This document shows, in pieces, positions 43,381-52,356 of a stretch of 64,000 bases of DNA. The stretch covers positions 44,016 through 108,015 of the forward strand of contig CBFICS010000007.1 in assembly GCA_965661055.1 (NCBI GenBank), written 5' to 3'. The notes below the pieces were generated by a model that did no database searches, had not been told where the DNA came from, and saw nothing but the letters and a program-made list of their open reading frames with translations. How positions within the stretch are numbered: position 1 is the stretch's first letter; each line of letters opens with the position of its first letter. Origin of the DNA: CBFHSF01 sp965661055. Its GTDB lineage: Bacteria > Bacteroidota > Bacteroidia > Flavobacteriales > Schleiferiaceae. The position numbers were made by a program, and so were the translations under genes.

Positions 43381-44729
43381 AATCCAAATACTATTTTTCC
43401 AATAGAAAAGTAAATAAATAATCCGAAAACATCATTGGCTGTTGTGATAAATGGTCCTGTGGCAACCGCAGGATCAATGTTCCACTTGTCTAATATTAAC
43501 GGAATAGATGTCCCGAATAAACTAGCAAACATAATTACCATAAATAAAGAAAGACTAATGGTGATGGCCAGCTGGTATTCTAATCCCGTAAAGGCGGTTA
43601 CGGAAAAAAGTAAAATGCTGCAAATAAGTCCGTTGACAAGTCCTACAGATACTTCTTTAACCAATCGTTGAAACAAGGTAGAGCTAATGTTCTTATTGGC
43701 TAAAGCTTGCACTACAATTGCAGAAGATTGTACCCCAACATTACCTCCCATGGCGGCTATTAGTGGAATGAAAAAGGCTAATTTGGGTAAATCAGCTAGC
43801 CTTGATTCTTGAGTAGAAATTACTGATGCAGAAATGAGTCCGCCGACTAAACCAATAACCAACCAGGGCAACCTCGCCTTGGTCACTTGAAAAAGGTTAC
43901 TTCCCGAGTCAACATCATCGGTAATACCCGATGCCAATTGGTAATCTCTTTCGGCTTCTTCTTTGATTACGTCTACCACGTCATCAATGGTAATTCTTCC
44001 TAATAGGCGTCCCATTTCATCAACAACAGGAACAACAACCATGTCGTAACGCTCCATCAAATTAGCAACATCTTCTGCAGGGGTTGTCGATTTTACGGAG
44101 GTAACCTTTTGGTTATACACTTCTTTAACAGGAGTCTTGGTTGAGGTGGTCAATAGCTTTTTCAAACTCAAGGTGCCAAGAAGCACTTCGTGGTCATCAA
44201 TGACATATACGGCGTGTACCTCTTCAATTTCTTCGGCCTGTTTGCGCATTTCTCTCACGCAATGCCTAACGGTCCAATTTTCATTGACCTTTACCAATTC
44301 CGTAGCCATCAAGGCACCGGCGGTATCTTCAGCATGGGTTAATAGAGAGGCTAATTGCTTGGCGGTTTCAACATCTTCCAAGTTGTCTAAAACCTCTCGT
44401 TTCTTTTCTTCTGGAAGTTCACCAATTAAATCGGCGGCGTCATCAGAGTCAAGGTTTTCAACAAAGTCTTCGGCAATCTCCTTACCCGAGTAGTTTTCTA
44501 ATAACTCTCCTCTAATGTCTTCTTCAAGTTCAATAAGGATGTCTGCAATCATTGGATCTTCAAACTCCTTGAGAAGCAGAGCTGCGTCGGTGGAGTCAAG
44601 TTGCTCAATAATATCAGCAATATCAGCTGGGTGCAGATCTAAAAGCATAGCTGCTAAGCCCTTGATTTCGCCTTCTTCAATGGCTCTTTTAAACTCGTTT
44701 AACTTATCAGTTGTTAATTCAAAACTCAT
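43377..44729 (-). CDS. mgtE: Magnesium transporter MgtE
   Basis: MgtE is a Mg2+-selective channel. The 450-residue protein has the N-terminal MgtE_N helical superhelix (about residues 10-130, LHPADIADIIEQLDSTDAALLL), two CBS domains (about 140-255) that sense Mg2+, a plug helix, and five transmembrane helices with the pore motif PLIAAMGGNVGVQSSAIVVQ (about 340-360). It overlaps rsmA by 4 bp (ATGA) and a barrel gene by 4 bp (TTGA). Confidence 0.95.
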   Translation of the reverse strand: MSFELTTDKLNEFKRAIEEGEIKGLAAMLLDLHPADIADIIEQLDSTDAALLLKEFEDPMIADILIELEEDIRGELLENYSGKEIAEDFVENLDSDDAADLIGELPEEKKREVLDNLEDVETAKQLASLLTHAEDTAGALMATELVKVNENWTVRHCVREMRKQAEEIEEVHAVYVIDDHEVLLGTLSLKKLLTTSTKTPVKEVYNQKVTSVKSTTPAEDVANLMERYDMVVVPVVDEMGRLLGRITIDDVVDVIKEEAERDYQLASGITDDVDSGSNLFQVTKARLPWLVIGLVGGLISASVISTQESRLADLPKLAFFIPLIAAMGGNVGVQSSAIVVQALANKNISSTLFQRLVKEVSVGLVNGLICSILLFSVTAFTGLEYQLAITISLSLFMVIMFASLFGTSIPLILDKWNIDPAVATGPFITTANDVFGLFIYFSIGKIVFGF

Positions 44730-45499
44730 GCTGATTGTATGGCTTCAGTAAGTTCAATAAATTGTTGAACAGACAATTGCTCGGCGCGTTTATCTAAAAA
44801 CGGAACCTTTTCAATTTCTGAGTTTAAAGTTAGGCTTTTTAACGCGTTGCGCAAGGTTTTTCGCCTTTGGTTAAATCCTGCTTTTACCACTTGGCTAAAC
44901 AGTTTTTCATCCACTGTAAGGTGAAATGGGTCTTTTCTAGTAAGCCTAATGACGCCTGATTTTACTTTTGGCGGCGGATTAAATGCCCCTTCAGGTACGG
45001 TAAACAGGTATTCTGCGTCGTAATAAGCTTGGGTTAACACGCTAATGATGCCGTAGGTTTTTGATCCGTGAGGCGCGGCAATTCTCTCGGCAACTTCTTT
45101 CTGAAACATACCGGCCATTTCAGGAATGTATTCTCTATTGGCAATCATATTGAAAACAATCTGAGAACTGATGTTGTAAGGGTAATTTCCGACCAACGCA
45201 AAAGGTTTTCCTTTGAACAGCTCTCCTAAATTGAGTTTCATGAAATCACCCGAAATGATTCGTTGGCTTAGTTGAGGATAGGCAGCGTATAAATATTCAA
45301 CCGATTCTCTATCTAATTCAACCACCGTGGTTTCATACTTTTCTTTTAAGAGAAATTGAGTGAGAACGCCCATTCCAGGGCCGATTTCTAAAACGTGGTT
45401 GTAACCATTTCCCGATAGGGCCTCGGCAATTTTTTGAGCAAACGCAGGCTCTTTTAAAAAATGTTGACCTAAATGTTTTTTTGCCTTTACAGAACGCAT
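44726..45499 (-). CDS. rsmA: 16S rRNA dimethyladenosine transferase
   Basis: RsmA (KsgA) dimethylates the two adjacent adenines near the 3' end of 16S rRNA, a late check on 30S assembly. The 257-residue protein has KKHLGQHFL at the N-terminus, the SAM motif LEIGPGMGVLTQFLL (about residues 37-51), GNYPYNISSQIV with the catalytic NxPY-type motif, and a C-terminal KAGFNQRRKTLRNAL. I use ATG 45499 and not the in-frame TTG at 45505. It heads an operon with mgtE and two outer-membrane barrels. Confidence 0.95.
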   Translation of the reverse strand: MRSVKAKKHLGQHFLKEPAFAQKIAEALSGNGYNHVLEIGPGMGVLTQFLLKEKYETTVVELDRESVEYLYAAYPQLSQRIISGDFMKLNLGELFKGKPFALVGNYPYNISSQIVFNMIANREYIPEMAGMFQKEVAERIAAPHGSKTYGIISVLTQAYYDAEYLFTVPEGAFNPPPKVKSGVIRLTRKDPFHLTVDEKLFSQVVKAGFNQRRKTLRNALKSLTLNSEIEKVPFLDKRAEQLSVQQFIELTEAIQSA

Positions 45500-45515
45500 A
45501 CTCAAAATCTTTTGT

Positions 45516-45523
45516 CAAAGGTA
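45516..45523 (-). promoter_or_regulatory. -7 box (TACCTTTG) for the rsmA-mgtE operon
   Basis: On the minus strand the box matches TAnnTTTG and lies 16 nt before the rsmA ATG, predicting a leader of about 10 nt. No TTG lies at 21 or 31 nt. Confidence 0.45.
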
Positions 45524-45554
45524 TTGAAAATTGAGGGTAGATGCGGCACCAAAT

Positions 45555-45585
45555 AAAAAAGCCCCAGAAAATCTGAGGCTTTGTT
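45555..45585 (-). terminator. Terminator of the M3 peptidase gene
   Basis: On the minus strand an 8-bp stem (GCCTCAGA with TCTGGGGC, one G-T wobble) with a 3-nt loop is followed by six T. It separates the oligopeptidase gene from the rsmA operon. Confidence 0.85.
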
Positions 45586-45586
45586 T

Positions 45587-47608
45587 TTAGGCTAGTCCAG
45601 CTCTTTTTAACAGAGCGTCTACTTTAGGTTTTCTCCCTCTAAAGTTTTCAAACAATGTCATGGGGTGAACTGAGCCGCCTGATTCAAGCAATACCTTGAA
45701 TTTTTTGGCGGTTTGTGGATCAAATAACCCGTTTTCTGAAAAAGCTTCAAAGGCATCGGCGTCTAAGACTTCTGCCCACTTATAGCTGTAGTATCCGGAG
45801 CTATACCCTCCCGGGAAAATATGATTAAAAGAGGTAGACATCAAATAGTTTTCTATGGGCGGAAATAAATCGGTTTTCTCCATTGCCTCTCTTTCTATTG
45901 TTTCTACTTGTGCATTTTCTGGCAATTCACGACCGTACCACGCCATATCCAAAAGTCCAAAACTCAACTGCCTCAGGGTAGAGTACCCTTCTAAGAAATT
46001 GGCACTTTCAACAATTTTGTCAATCCACTCATCAGGAATGGTTTCTCCGGTTTCATAGTGTTTGGCAAAGAGGTGCAAGGCTTCTTTTTGGTAACACCAG
46101 TTTTCCATTATTTGAGACGGTAGCTCTACAAAGTCCCAGTAAACACTTGTTCCGGTAAGGCTGCTGTATTTTCCTCGTCCTAACATACCGTGCAAGGCGT
46201 GACCAAACTCGTGAAACAACGTGGTAACTTCTTGAAAAGTTAAAAGCGATGGTTTTGACTTGGTAGGCTTTGAAAAATTACAAACAATACTGATGTGTGG
46301 GCGGTGCTCTTCGGTGTCAAAATACGCAGATTGGTAGCTGGTCATCCAAGCACCGTTTTTCTTCCCCTTTCGGGGGAAGTAGTCTGTGTAAAAGACCGCG
46401 AGGTGTTTTCCGTCTTCGTCATGAACGTCAAAAGCCTTCACGTCGGGATGATATACTTCGATGTCTTTGCGGTGGTGGAAAGTAATTCCGTAGAGTTTTT
46501 CAGCAATGTCAAACGCGCCTTTCTCAACTTTGTCTAACGGAAAGTATGGTTTTAACAAATTGTCATCAATGGCAAATTTCTCCATCTTTAACTTTTCAGA
46601 ATAATAAGCAAAGTCCCATCTTTCTAAAGACTTTATCCCGTCTAAACCGTTGGCGAAAGACTGTACTAAGTCGTAATCTCTGCGCCCGGCCGGCAGGGCT
46701 TTTTCTAAAAGGTCGTTTAAAAAATCGGTAACCGTCTTCGGGTCTTTGGCCATTCTTTCTTCTAAAGTGAAGGCGGCGTGGTCTTTATATCCTAATAACT
46801 TAGCTCTTCTTTGTCTAAGAGAAACAATTTTTAAGACGTTTTCTCTGTTGTTGTTGTCATTGTCTTGGTTGGCAATTTCTCCTTTGGCCAAGAACAGTTT
46901 TTTTCTCAGTTCTCTGGAGTCAGCATAGGTCATAAACGGTAGGTAAGATGGCATGTGCAAAGAAAAGCCCCACTGGTCTGGTTTGCCTACTTGAACCGCG
47001 GTTTCTTTGGCCGCTTCAACCGCGTAATCTGGCAATCCTTTAAGGTCTTTCAGATCTTCAATCCACAGAATGTAGTCGTTGGTATCTGCCAATACATTTT
47101 CGCTAAACTGAAGCGTTACCGTAGATAATTCAATGTCGATTTTTCGTAGTTCTGCCTTTTTCTCTTCACTGAGACCTGCCCCATTTCTTACAAATGATTT
47201 ATAGGTTTTGTCTAGCAGAGTTCTGTCTTCATCGGGTAGGTCTTCGTTTTTTAGTTGAAGGTATACTTCTTCAACTTTTTTAAACAGGTCGGCGTTTAAG
47301 ATAATGTCGTTTCCGTACTCAGAAAGTAGGGGAGAAATGTCTTTGGCTAGCGCCTGCATTTCATCGTTGGTCTCTGCGGTGTTTAGATTGAAAAACAAAC
47401 TCGAAATGGTGTTGAGTTTTTTTCCAGCAAGGTCTAGTCCAACAATGGTATTTAAAAAGGTAGGCTCTTTTTCAATGATCGCGTTGATCTCTTTTTTTGC
47501 CTCCTCAATAGCTTCTTTAATAGCCGGTAGGTAGTGCTCGTTATTTATTTTTGAAAACGGTGCCGAATGAAACGGAGTATTGAAGTTTTCTAAAAGCGGA
47601 TTTATCAT
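45587..47608 (-). CDS. M3-family zinc oligopeptidase (Dcp/OpdA-like)
   Basis: The 673-residue enzyme is a thimet-type metallopeptidase with HEFGH in LFHEFGHALHGM (about residue 465) and the third zinc ligand in the downstream ENWCYQKEAL region. The N-terminal part is the long helical domain of the dipeptidyl-carboxypeptidase group. It cleaves short peptides in the cytoplasm; no signal peptide is present (MINPLLENFNTPFHSAPF), unlike some secreted Dcp homologues. It is a single gene bounded by terminators on both sides. Confidence 0.93.
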   Translation of the reverse strand: MINPLLENFNTPFHSAPFSKINNEHYLPAIKEAIEEAKKEINAIIEKEPTFLNTIVGLDLAGKKLNTISSLFFNLNTAETNDEMQALAKDISPLLSEYGNDIILNADLFKKVEEVYLQLKNEDLPDEDRTLLDKTYKSFVRNGAGLSEEKKAELRKIDIELSTVTLQFSENVLADTNDYILWIEDLKDLKGLPDYAVEAAKETAVQVGKPDQWGFSLHMPSYLPFMTYADSRELRKKLFLAKGEIANQDNDNNNRENVLKIVSLRQRRAKLLGYKDHAAFTLEERMAKDPKTVTDFLNDLLEKALPAGRRDYDLVQSFANGLDGIKSLERWDFAYYSEKLKMEKFAIDDNLLKPYFPLDKVEKGAFDIAEKLYGITFHHRKDIEVYHPDVKAFDVHDEDGKHLAVFYTDYFPRKGKKNGAWMTSYQSAYFDTEEHRPHISIVCNFSKPTKSKPSLLTFQEVTTLFHEFGHALHGMLGRGKYSSLTGTSVYWDFVELPSQIMENWCYQKEALHLFAKHYETGETIPDEWIDKIVESANFLEGYSTLRQLSFGLLDMAWYGRELPENAQVETIEREAMEKTDLFPPIENYLMSTSFNHIFPGGYSSGYYSYKWAEVLDADAFEAFSENGLFDPQTAKKFKVLLESGGSVHPMTLFENFRGRKPKVDALLKRAGLA

Positions 47609-47641
47609 TTTAAAGAAATTCTTTTGGTTGTATTGACAACT

Positions 47642-47680
47642 AAAAACTGACCCAGGTGTTTTGCGTCTAGGTCAGTTTTT
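47642..47680 (-). terminator. Terminator of acsA
   Basis: An 11-bp stem (47642-47652 with 47670-47680) ends, on the minus strand, in a run of five T. It lies about 60 nt beyond the acetyl-CoA synthetase stop codon. Confidence 0.8.
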
Positions 47681-47737
47681 TATGGTTTTGCAAAGGTGAA
47701 GATTTTGTGCTTAACAGCCTTTGAAAGTTGAAATATT

Positions 47738-49636
47738 TTACAATCGATTGGCGACGATATCTTCTACAATATCCGGATCTAAAAGGGTGGAGGTGTCTCC
47801 CAGTTTATCGGTTTCACCTTCGGCAATTTTGCGAAGTATTCTGCGCATGATTTTTCCGGACCTGGTCTTGGGTAAGCCACTAACCAATTGAATTTTATCG
47901 GGTTTTGCAATGCGACCAATTTCTTCTACTATGGTCTCTACAATTTCAGCTTTTACCCGGTCTTGAATTTTAGAAGTATCTTCTTTACACACAACATAAG
48001 CATAGATGCCTTGTCCTTTTATTTCGTGCGGATAACCCACTACGGCAGATTCGGTAACCACGGGATTGCTGTTGATGGCGTTTTCAATTTCAGCCGTACC
48101 AAAACGGTGGCCACTTACGTTGATTACATCATCTACCCTGCCAATAATTCTATACAGTCCGTTCTCGTCTCTCTTGGCGCCATCTCCGGTAAAGTAGTAG
48201 CCCGGATGGTTTGAGAAATAAGTGTTTTTACACCTTTCATGGTTGCCATAAGTCGTTCTTATCATGGAGGGCCAGGGGAATTTTACCGCTAGATATCCTT
48301 CCACTCCATTCTCCGCAATTTCTTTGCCCTCTTGATCTAATAAAACGGGCTGTATCCCCGGAAGGGGAAGGCCCGCATGGGTGGGCTTACTTGGGGTGAT
48401 GCCTCCCAGTCCTGAAATCATGATTCCTCCCGTTTCGGTTTGCCACCAAGTGTCTACAATGGGGCATTTTTCTTTGCCTACGTGAATGTAATACCACTCC
48501 CAGGCTTCGTAGTTTATGGGTTCACCCACAGTGCCTAAAACCTTGAGTGAATAGAGCCCGTAAGACAATACATGATCCTCTCCGTAAGCCATCAAGGCCC
48601 TAATTGCCGTGGGGGCTGTGTAGAATTGGTTTACTCTGTGCTTGTCACAAACTTGCCAAAACCTACCGGGACTTGGGTAGGTAGGGACGCCTTCAAACAT
48701 TACGGAGGTAGCGCCGTTTAACAAAGGACCATAGATAATATACGTATGGCCTGTAATCCAGCCTATATCTGCTGTACACCAAAACACATCACTTTCTGAA
48801 TATTGAAAAACATTGGCGAAACTATAGCCGGCGTAAACCATATAGCCGCCCGTAGTGTGAACTACTCCTTTGGGTTTGCCCGTAGAGCCTGAAGTGTACA
48901 GGATAAATAATTCATCTTCACTGTCCATGGGCTCTGCATCGCAATGATGGTCTACAAAGTCTTTTTCTTCGTGGTACCAAAAGTCTCTCCCGGGCTGCAT
49001 GTTTACGGCCCACTGAGTTCTTTCAACCACCATGACAGACTCTACCGAATCACATGTTTTAAGGGCTTCGTCAACCACCGCTTTTACAGGGATTTCTTTC
49101 GTGCCCCTGAAAAGTCCGTCAGCAGTAATGACCATCTTGGCAGTGGCATCTTGTATTCTATCGGCTAAAGCATGAGCTGAAAATCCTGCGAATACCACCG
49201 TGTGAATCGCGCCGATTCTAGCACAGGCCAAAACGGCAATGGTAAGCTCCGGAATCATGGGCATGTACAAGGCTACTCGGTCTCCTTTGACAACGCCTTT
49301 GCTCTTTAAGATGTTGGCCATTCTACAAACCTCTTCATGAAGTTCTTTATAGGTGAACCTTACAAATCGCTCTTTGGGATCATTGGGCTCCCAAATCAAG
49401 GCAAGTTTGTTGCCTCTTTCTTCTAAATGCCTGTCTAAACAGTTTTCTGTAATGTTTAACTGGCCTCCAATAAACCACTCTATACGGGGTTCTTCAAAGT
49501 TCCATTTTAAAACATTAGACCACTTTTTCTTCCAAGTATATTTTTCTGCAATCCCTCCCCAAAACTCTTCTGGTTGTTGGATTGATTTATCGTATTGTTC
49601 TTTGTATTCATCGAAATCTTTTATTCGGAAATCCAT
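47738..49636 (-). CDS. acsA: Acetyl-CoA synthetase
   Basis: This enzyme activates acetate to acetyl-CoA through acetyl-AMP. The 632-residue ANL-family protein has the P-loop YTSGSTGKPKGVVHT (about residues 250-264), WWQTETGG, YFTGDGAKRDENG and the A10 motif PKTRSGKIMRR, whose Lys is the site of regulation by acetylation in Acs enzymes. Length is typical. It is transcribed alone in the minus direction from a 124-bp intergenic region shared with a DUF6089 gene. Confidence 0.97.
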   Translation of the reverse strand: MDFRIKDFDEYKEQYDKSIQQPEEFWGGIAEKYTWKKKWSNVLKWNFEEPRIEWFIGGQLNITENCLDRHLEERGNKLALIWEPNDPKERFVRFTYKELHEEVCRMANILKSKGVVKGDRVALYMPMIPELTIAVLACARIGAIHTVVFAGFSAHALADRIQDATAKMVITADGLFRGTKEIPVKAVVDEALKTCDSVESVMVVERTQWAVNMQPGRDFWYHEEKDFVDHHCDAEPMDSEDELFILYTSGSTGKPKGVVHTTGGYMVYAGYSFANVFQYSESDVFWCTADIGWITGHTYIIYGPLLNGATSVMFEGVPTYPSPGRFWQVCDKHRVNQFYTAPTAIRALMAYGEDHVLSYGLYSLKVLGTVGEPINYEAWEWYYIHVGKEKCPIVDTWWQTETGGIMISGLGGITPSKPTHAGLPLPGIQPVLLDQEGKEIAENGVEGYLAVKFPWPSMIRTTYGNHERCKNTYFSNHPGYYFTGDGAKRDENGLYRIIGRVDDVINVSGHRFGTAEIENAINSNPVVTESAVVGYPHEIKGQGIYAYVVCKEDTSKIQDRVKAEIVETIVEEIGRIAKPDKIQLVSGLPKTRSGKIMRRILRKIAEGETDKLGDTSTLLDPDIVEDIVANRL

Positions 49637-49760
49637 TTAACTAATCACTTTTGTGTTAAATATTTGTAATGATTTTTAAACTTAATTTAAAAAATATAAA
49701 AATTTGGATTAATCCTATAAATTATTCAAATTTGAGACCCCAACTAAAAACCACCATATT

Positions 49761-50429
49761 ATGAGAAGTTATCAAAAGATGTTAGTTGCATCTTTGCTAT
49801 TGATGTCATTTTACGTCAGTGGCCAACAGCAGTTAAGGTATTCAGAGGTAGGAGCTTACCTAGGTACCATTAATTACAGTGGGGAAATTGCCACAACCAC
49901 AAATCCAGGATCTATTATCAAAGAAATGAGGCCTCAAATTGGGGTGTTTATTCGCAGAAACTATTCTGCGCGTTACAGTATCGGACTGGAAGCTACCGCG
50001 GGGTGGATTTTTAGCGCTGATGAAAACCATTCTAATAAGTCAAGAAACTGGGTGTTAAGCTTCCCTATTATTCAAATCAATGGAATTGCCGAGTTCAATG
50101 TTTTAAAGTTTGGTAAATTTTACAAGAAGAACTCTTGGACTCCTTACCTTAGAGGTGGATTTGGAATGGCTTTTTACTACCCAAATGTAAATGGATTGGT
50201 CTATGATCCAGAAACCATGAACATTGAATCAGGTTCTACTTCTGCCTTTAATTATGTGGTTGGGCTTGGCGCGAAATTTAGAATAGGCCATGAATCTATT
50301 TTGTCTGTTTTTGCCGATGTAAATGGACTTCTCAGTGATAATATTGAGGGCTTTACTTATTTAGATTCTTTAGATAGCAATGACTTTTTTGGAGGCATAA
50401 AGGTCGGTTACACACACTGCATTTTTTAA
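49761..50429 (+). CDS. DUF6089-family outer-membrane barrel
   Basis: The 222-residue protein has a signal peptide (cleavage after SGQ, about residue 22). It opens with the DUF6089 pattern RYSEVGAYLGTINYSGEIA, has EFNVLKFGKFYKKNSWTPYL and ends with FFGGIKVGYTHCIF. A second copy lies at 60553-61221. The family is made of small beta-barrels restricted mainly to Bacteroidota, with no known function. It is monocistronic. Confidence 0.82.
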   Translation: MRSYQKMLVASLLLMSFYVSGQQQLRYSEVGAYLGTINYSGEIATTTNPGSIIKEMRPQIGVFIRRNYSARYSIGLEATAGWIFSADENHSNKSRNWVLSFPIIQINGIAEFNVLKFGKFYKKNSWTPYLRGGFGMAFYYPNVNGLVYDPETMNIESGSTSAFNYVVGLGAKFRIGHESILSVFADVNGLLSDNIEGFTYLDSLDSNDFFGGIKVGYTHCIF

Positions 50430-50501
50430 AATACAACCCAGACTTCTACTCACTTTGAAGTTATCCGCTTGGCCTTTTAGTTCAGGCGAATTTTTTTTAA
50501 T

Positions 50502-50536
50502 AAAAAAAAGCCCCCACTTCTGGAGGCTTTTTTTGC
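50502..50536 (-). terminator. Terminator of the fad operon
   Basis: A hairpin (AGCC-type stem, 50509-50516 with 50521-50528, 4-nt loop) is fully paired only on the minus strand, where a G-T wobble replaces a C-A mismatch; A and T tracts flank it on both sides. It therefore mainly ends fadE transcription and may also stop the convergent DUF6089 gene. Confidence 0.8.
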
Positions 50537-50549
50537 AATGCAAAAAGGA

Positions 50550-52343
50550 TTACCAAATATATCCGTTTTCATTGATTACGGCTTGAGCCACTTCGCGTCT
50601 TAAGGTTTTTGGGTTAACTGGATTGTTGTACTTGGTAAACCTCTTAAGTCCCATGAGTAACAATCTTTGGTCATCACCTTCTGTAAACGAGTAAATAGCC
50701 TCTCTTCCGGCAGTTTGAATATCTTCAACGGCGTTGTAGAGGTAAAGTTTAGCCATATTGATTTGTAGTGAAGCGCTTTCTGCTCCTTTGGTATTCGCAA
50801 TTTTTTCTGCGCGTAATAGGGCAGATTCTGCGGTGTACACGGCAATAAGCATGTTGCTTACAGCCATGAGAATTTCTTGCTCTTTCTCTATGTCCATTCC
50901 TATGATTTCAACGGCCTTACCCGCTACCATGAGAATTGACTTTTTCAGTTTTCCAAGAATCTCTTTTTCCTCGTCAAACAACTTGTCGTACTCGGGTGTG
51001 TCAAATGAAGGAATTTCCATAAGGTCGTTGGCTACGGCCATGGCGGGTCCCATCAGATCAATCTGACCCTTAAGTGCCTTTTTCAGCAGCATGCCTACAG
51101 AAAGCATTCTGTTTATTTCATTTGTACCCTCATAGATTCTAGAAATTCTAACATCACGGTAGGCAGATTCCATTGGAGTGTCTGCAGAATACCCCATTCC
51201 TCCAAAAATTTGAATTCCTTCATCGGTAATAAAAGAGGCGGTTTCTGATGCGTGAACCTTTAGAAGGGCCGCTTCAATAGAGAATTCTTCCACTCCTTTT
51301 AATTTTGATTCTTGAGGAGTTTTGCCCTTTTCTTTTAAGAACTGTATACTGTTTTCAATGTCTTGCCCAGCTCTATAGGTAGCAGATTCTGAAGCAAAAT
51401 GCCTACTAGCCATTTCGGCAATTTTTTGTTGAATGGCCCCAAAAGATGAGATAGAAGTATTGAACTGTTTTCTTTCGTTAGCGTATTTAACGGCTTCTGT
51501 AAGAACTCTTCGGTTAGCATCTAAACAAGCTGCTGCTAATTTTATACGACCTACGTTTAATGCATTCATGGCAATTTTAAATCCGCCGTCTCTTTCTCCC
51601 AATAGGTTTTCTACAGGAATGGTAACGTCGTTAAAAAATACCTGTCGAGTGGAGGAAGCACGAATTCCTAATTTGTGTTCCTCCTCTCCCAAGGTCAAGC
51701 CTTCTGTGCCCTTTTCTACAATAAAACCTGTAATGTTTTTATCGTTTTCAATGCGCGCAAATACAATAAATAAATCAGCGTATCCGGCATTAGAAATCCA
51801 CATTTTCTGTCCGTTAATAACGTAGTGCTTGCCATCAGAAGATAGTTCTGCTTTGGTTTTTCCGCTATTGGCGTCAGACCCAGCTCCAGGTTCGGTTAAA
51901 CAGTAAGCGCCTATCCATTCTCCGGTAGCCAGTTTAGGTAAGTATTTTTTTCTTTGCTCTTCAGTGCCGTAAAGTGATATGGGTAAAGTACCAATACCCG
52001 TATGGGCACCGTAAGCCGTAGAAAGAGAACCCGTGGCTCCAGAAATTCTATCACAAACAATCATGGAAGTGTTAAAATCCATGCCCAAACCTCCATACTC
52101 TTCGGCTACGGAGATTCCAAGAAGTCCCATTTCACCGAGCTTTTTCATTACTTCAAGAGTGAAGCCGTAATCTTTATCTTCAAATCTAGATTTGTTGGGC
52201 CATACCTCGCGATTGATAAAATCAGTTGCGGCTTCGGCCATCATTTTTTGCTCCTCTGAAAAATCTTCAGGGGTAAACATTTCTGCAGCGGTAATGTCCT
52301 TTACCAGGAATTCACCGCCTCTTATTGATTTATTTTCTGACAT
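50550..52343 (-). CDS. fadE: Acyl-CoA dehydrogenase (FadE, long type)
   Basis: The 597-residue flavoenzyme carries out the first step of beta-oxidation. It has the FAD-binding TEPGAGSDANSGKTKA and WISNAGYADLFIVFA, VGRIKLAAACLDANRR, and the YEGTNEINRMLSVG motif with the catalytic Glu. An extra C-terminal domain of about 180 residues is as in very-long-chain-type enzymes and B. subtilis FadE. I start at 52343 (MSENKSIRGGEF); an ATG at 52385 adds an unrelated extension over the thiolase end. It follows fadA by 13 bp. Confidence 0.94.
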   Translation of the reverse strand: MSENKSIRGGEFLVKDITAAEMFTPEDFSEEQKMMAEAATDFINREVWPNKSRFEDKDYGFTLEVMKKLGEMGLLGISVAEEYGGLGMDFNTSMIVCDRISGATGSLSTAYGAHTGIGTLPISLYGTEEQRKKYLPKLATGEWIGAYCLTEPGAGSDANSGKTKAELSSDGKHYVINGQKMWISNAGYADLFIVFARIENDKNITGFIVEKGTEGLTLGEEEHKLGIRASSTRQVFFNDVTIPVENLLGERDGGFKIAMNALNVGRIKLAAACLDANRRVLTEAVKYANERKQFNTSISSFGAIQQKIAEMASRHFASESATYRAGQDIENSIQFLKEKGKTPQESKLKGVEEFSIEAALLKVHASETASFITDEGIQIFGGMGYSADTPMESAYRDVRISRIYEGTNEINRMLSVGMLLKKALKGQIDLMGPAMAVANDLMEIPSFDTPEYDKLFDEEKEILGKLKKSILMVAGKAVEIIGMDIEKEQEILMAVSNMLIAVYTAESALLRAEKIANTKGAESASLQINMAKLYLYNAVEDIQTAGREAIYSFTEGDDQRLLLMGLKRFTKYNNPVNPKTLRREVAQAVINENGYIW

Positions 52344-52356
52344 AATATTTAGGGAT

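Noticed and set aside
44137..44751. Serine-rich open frames opposite mgtE
   Set aside because: Both are complements of the acidic MgtE_N and CBS region; Ser-rich composition is an artefact of Asp/Glu/Leu codons on the other strand.
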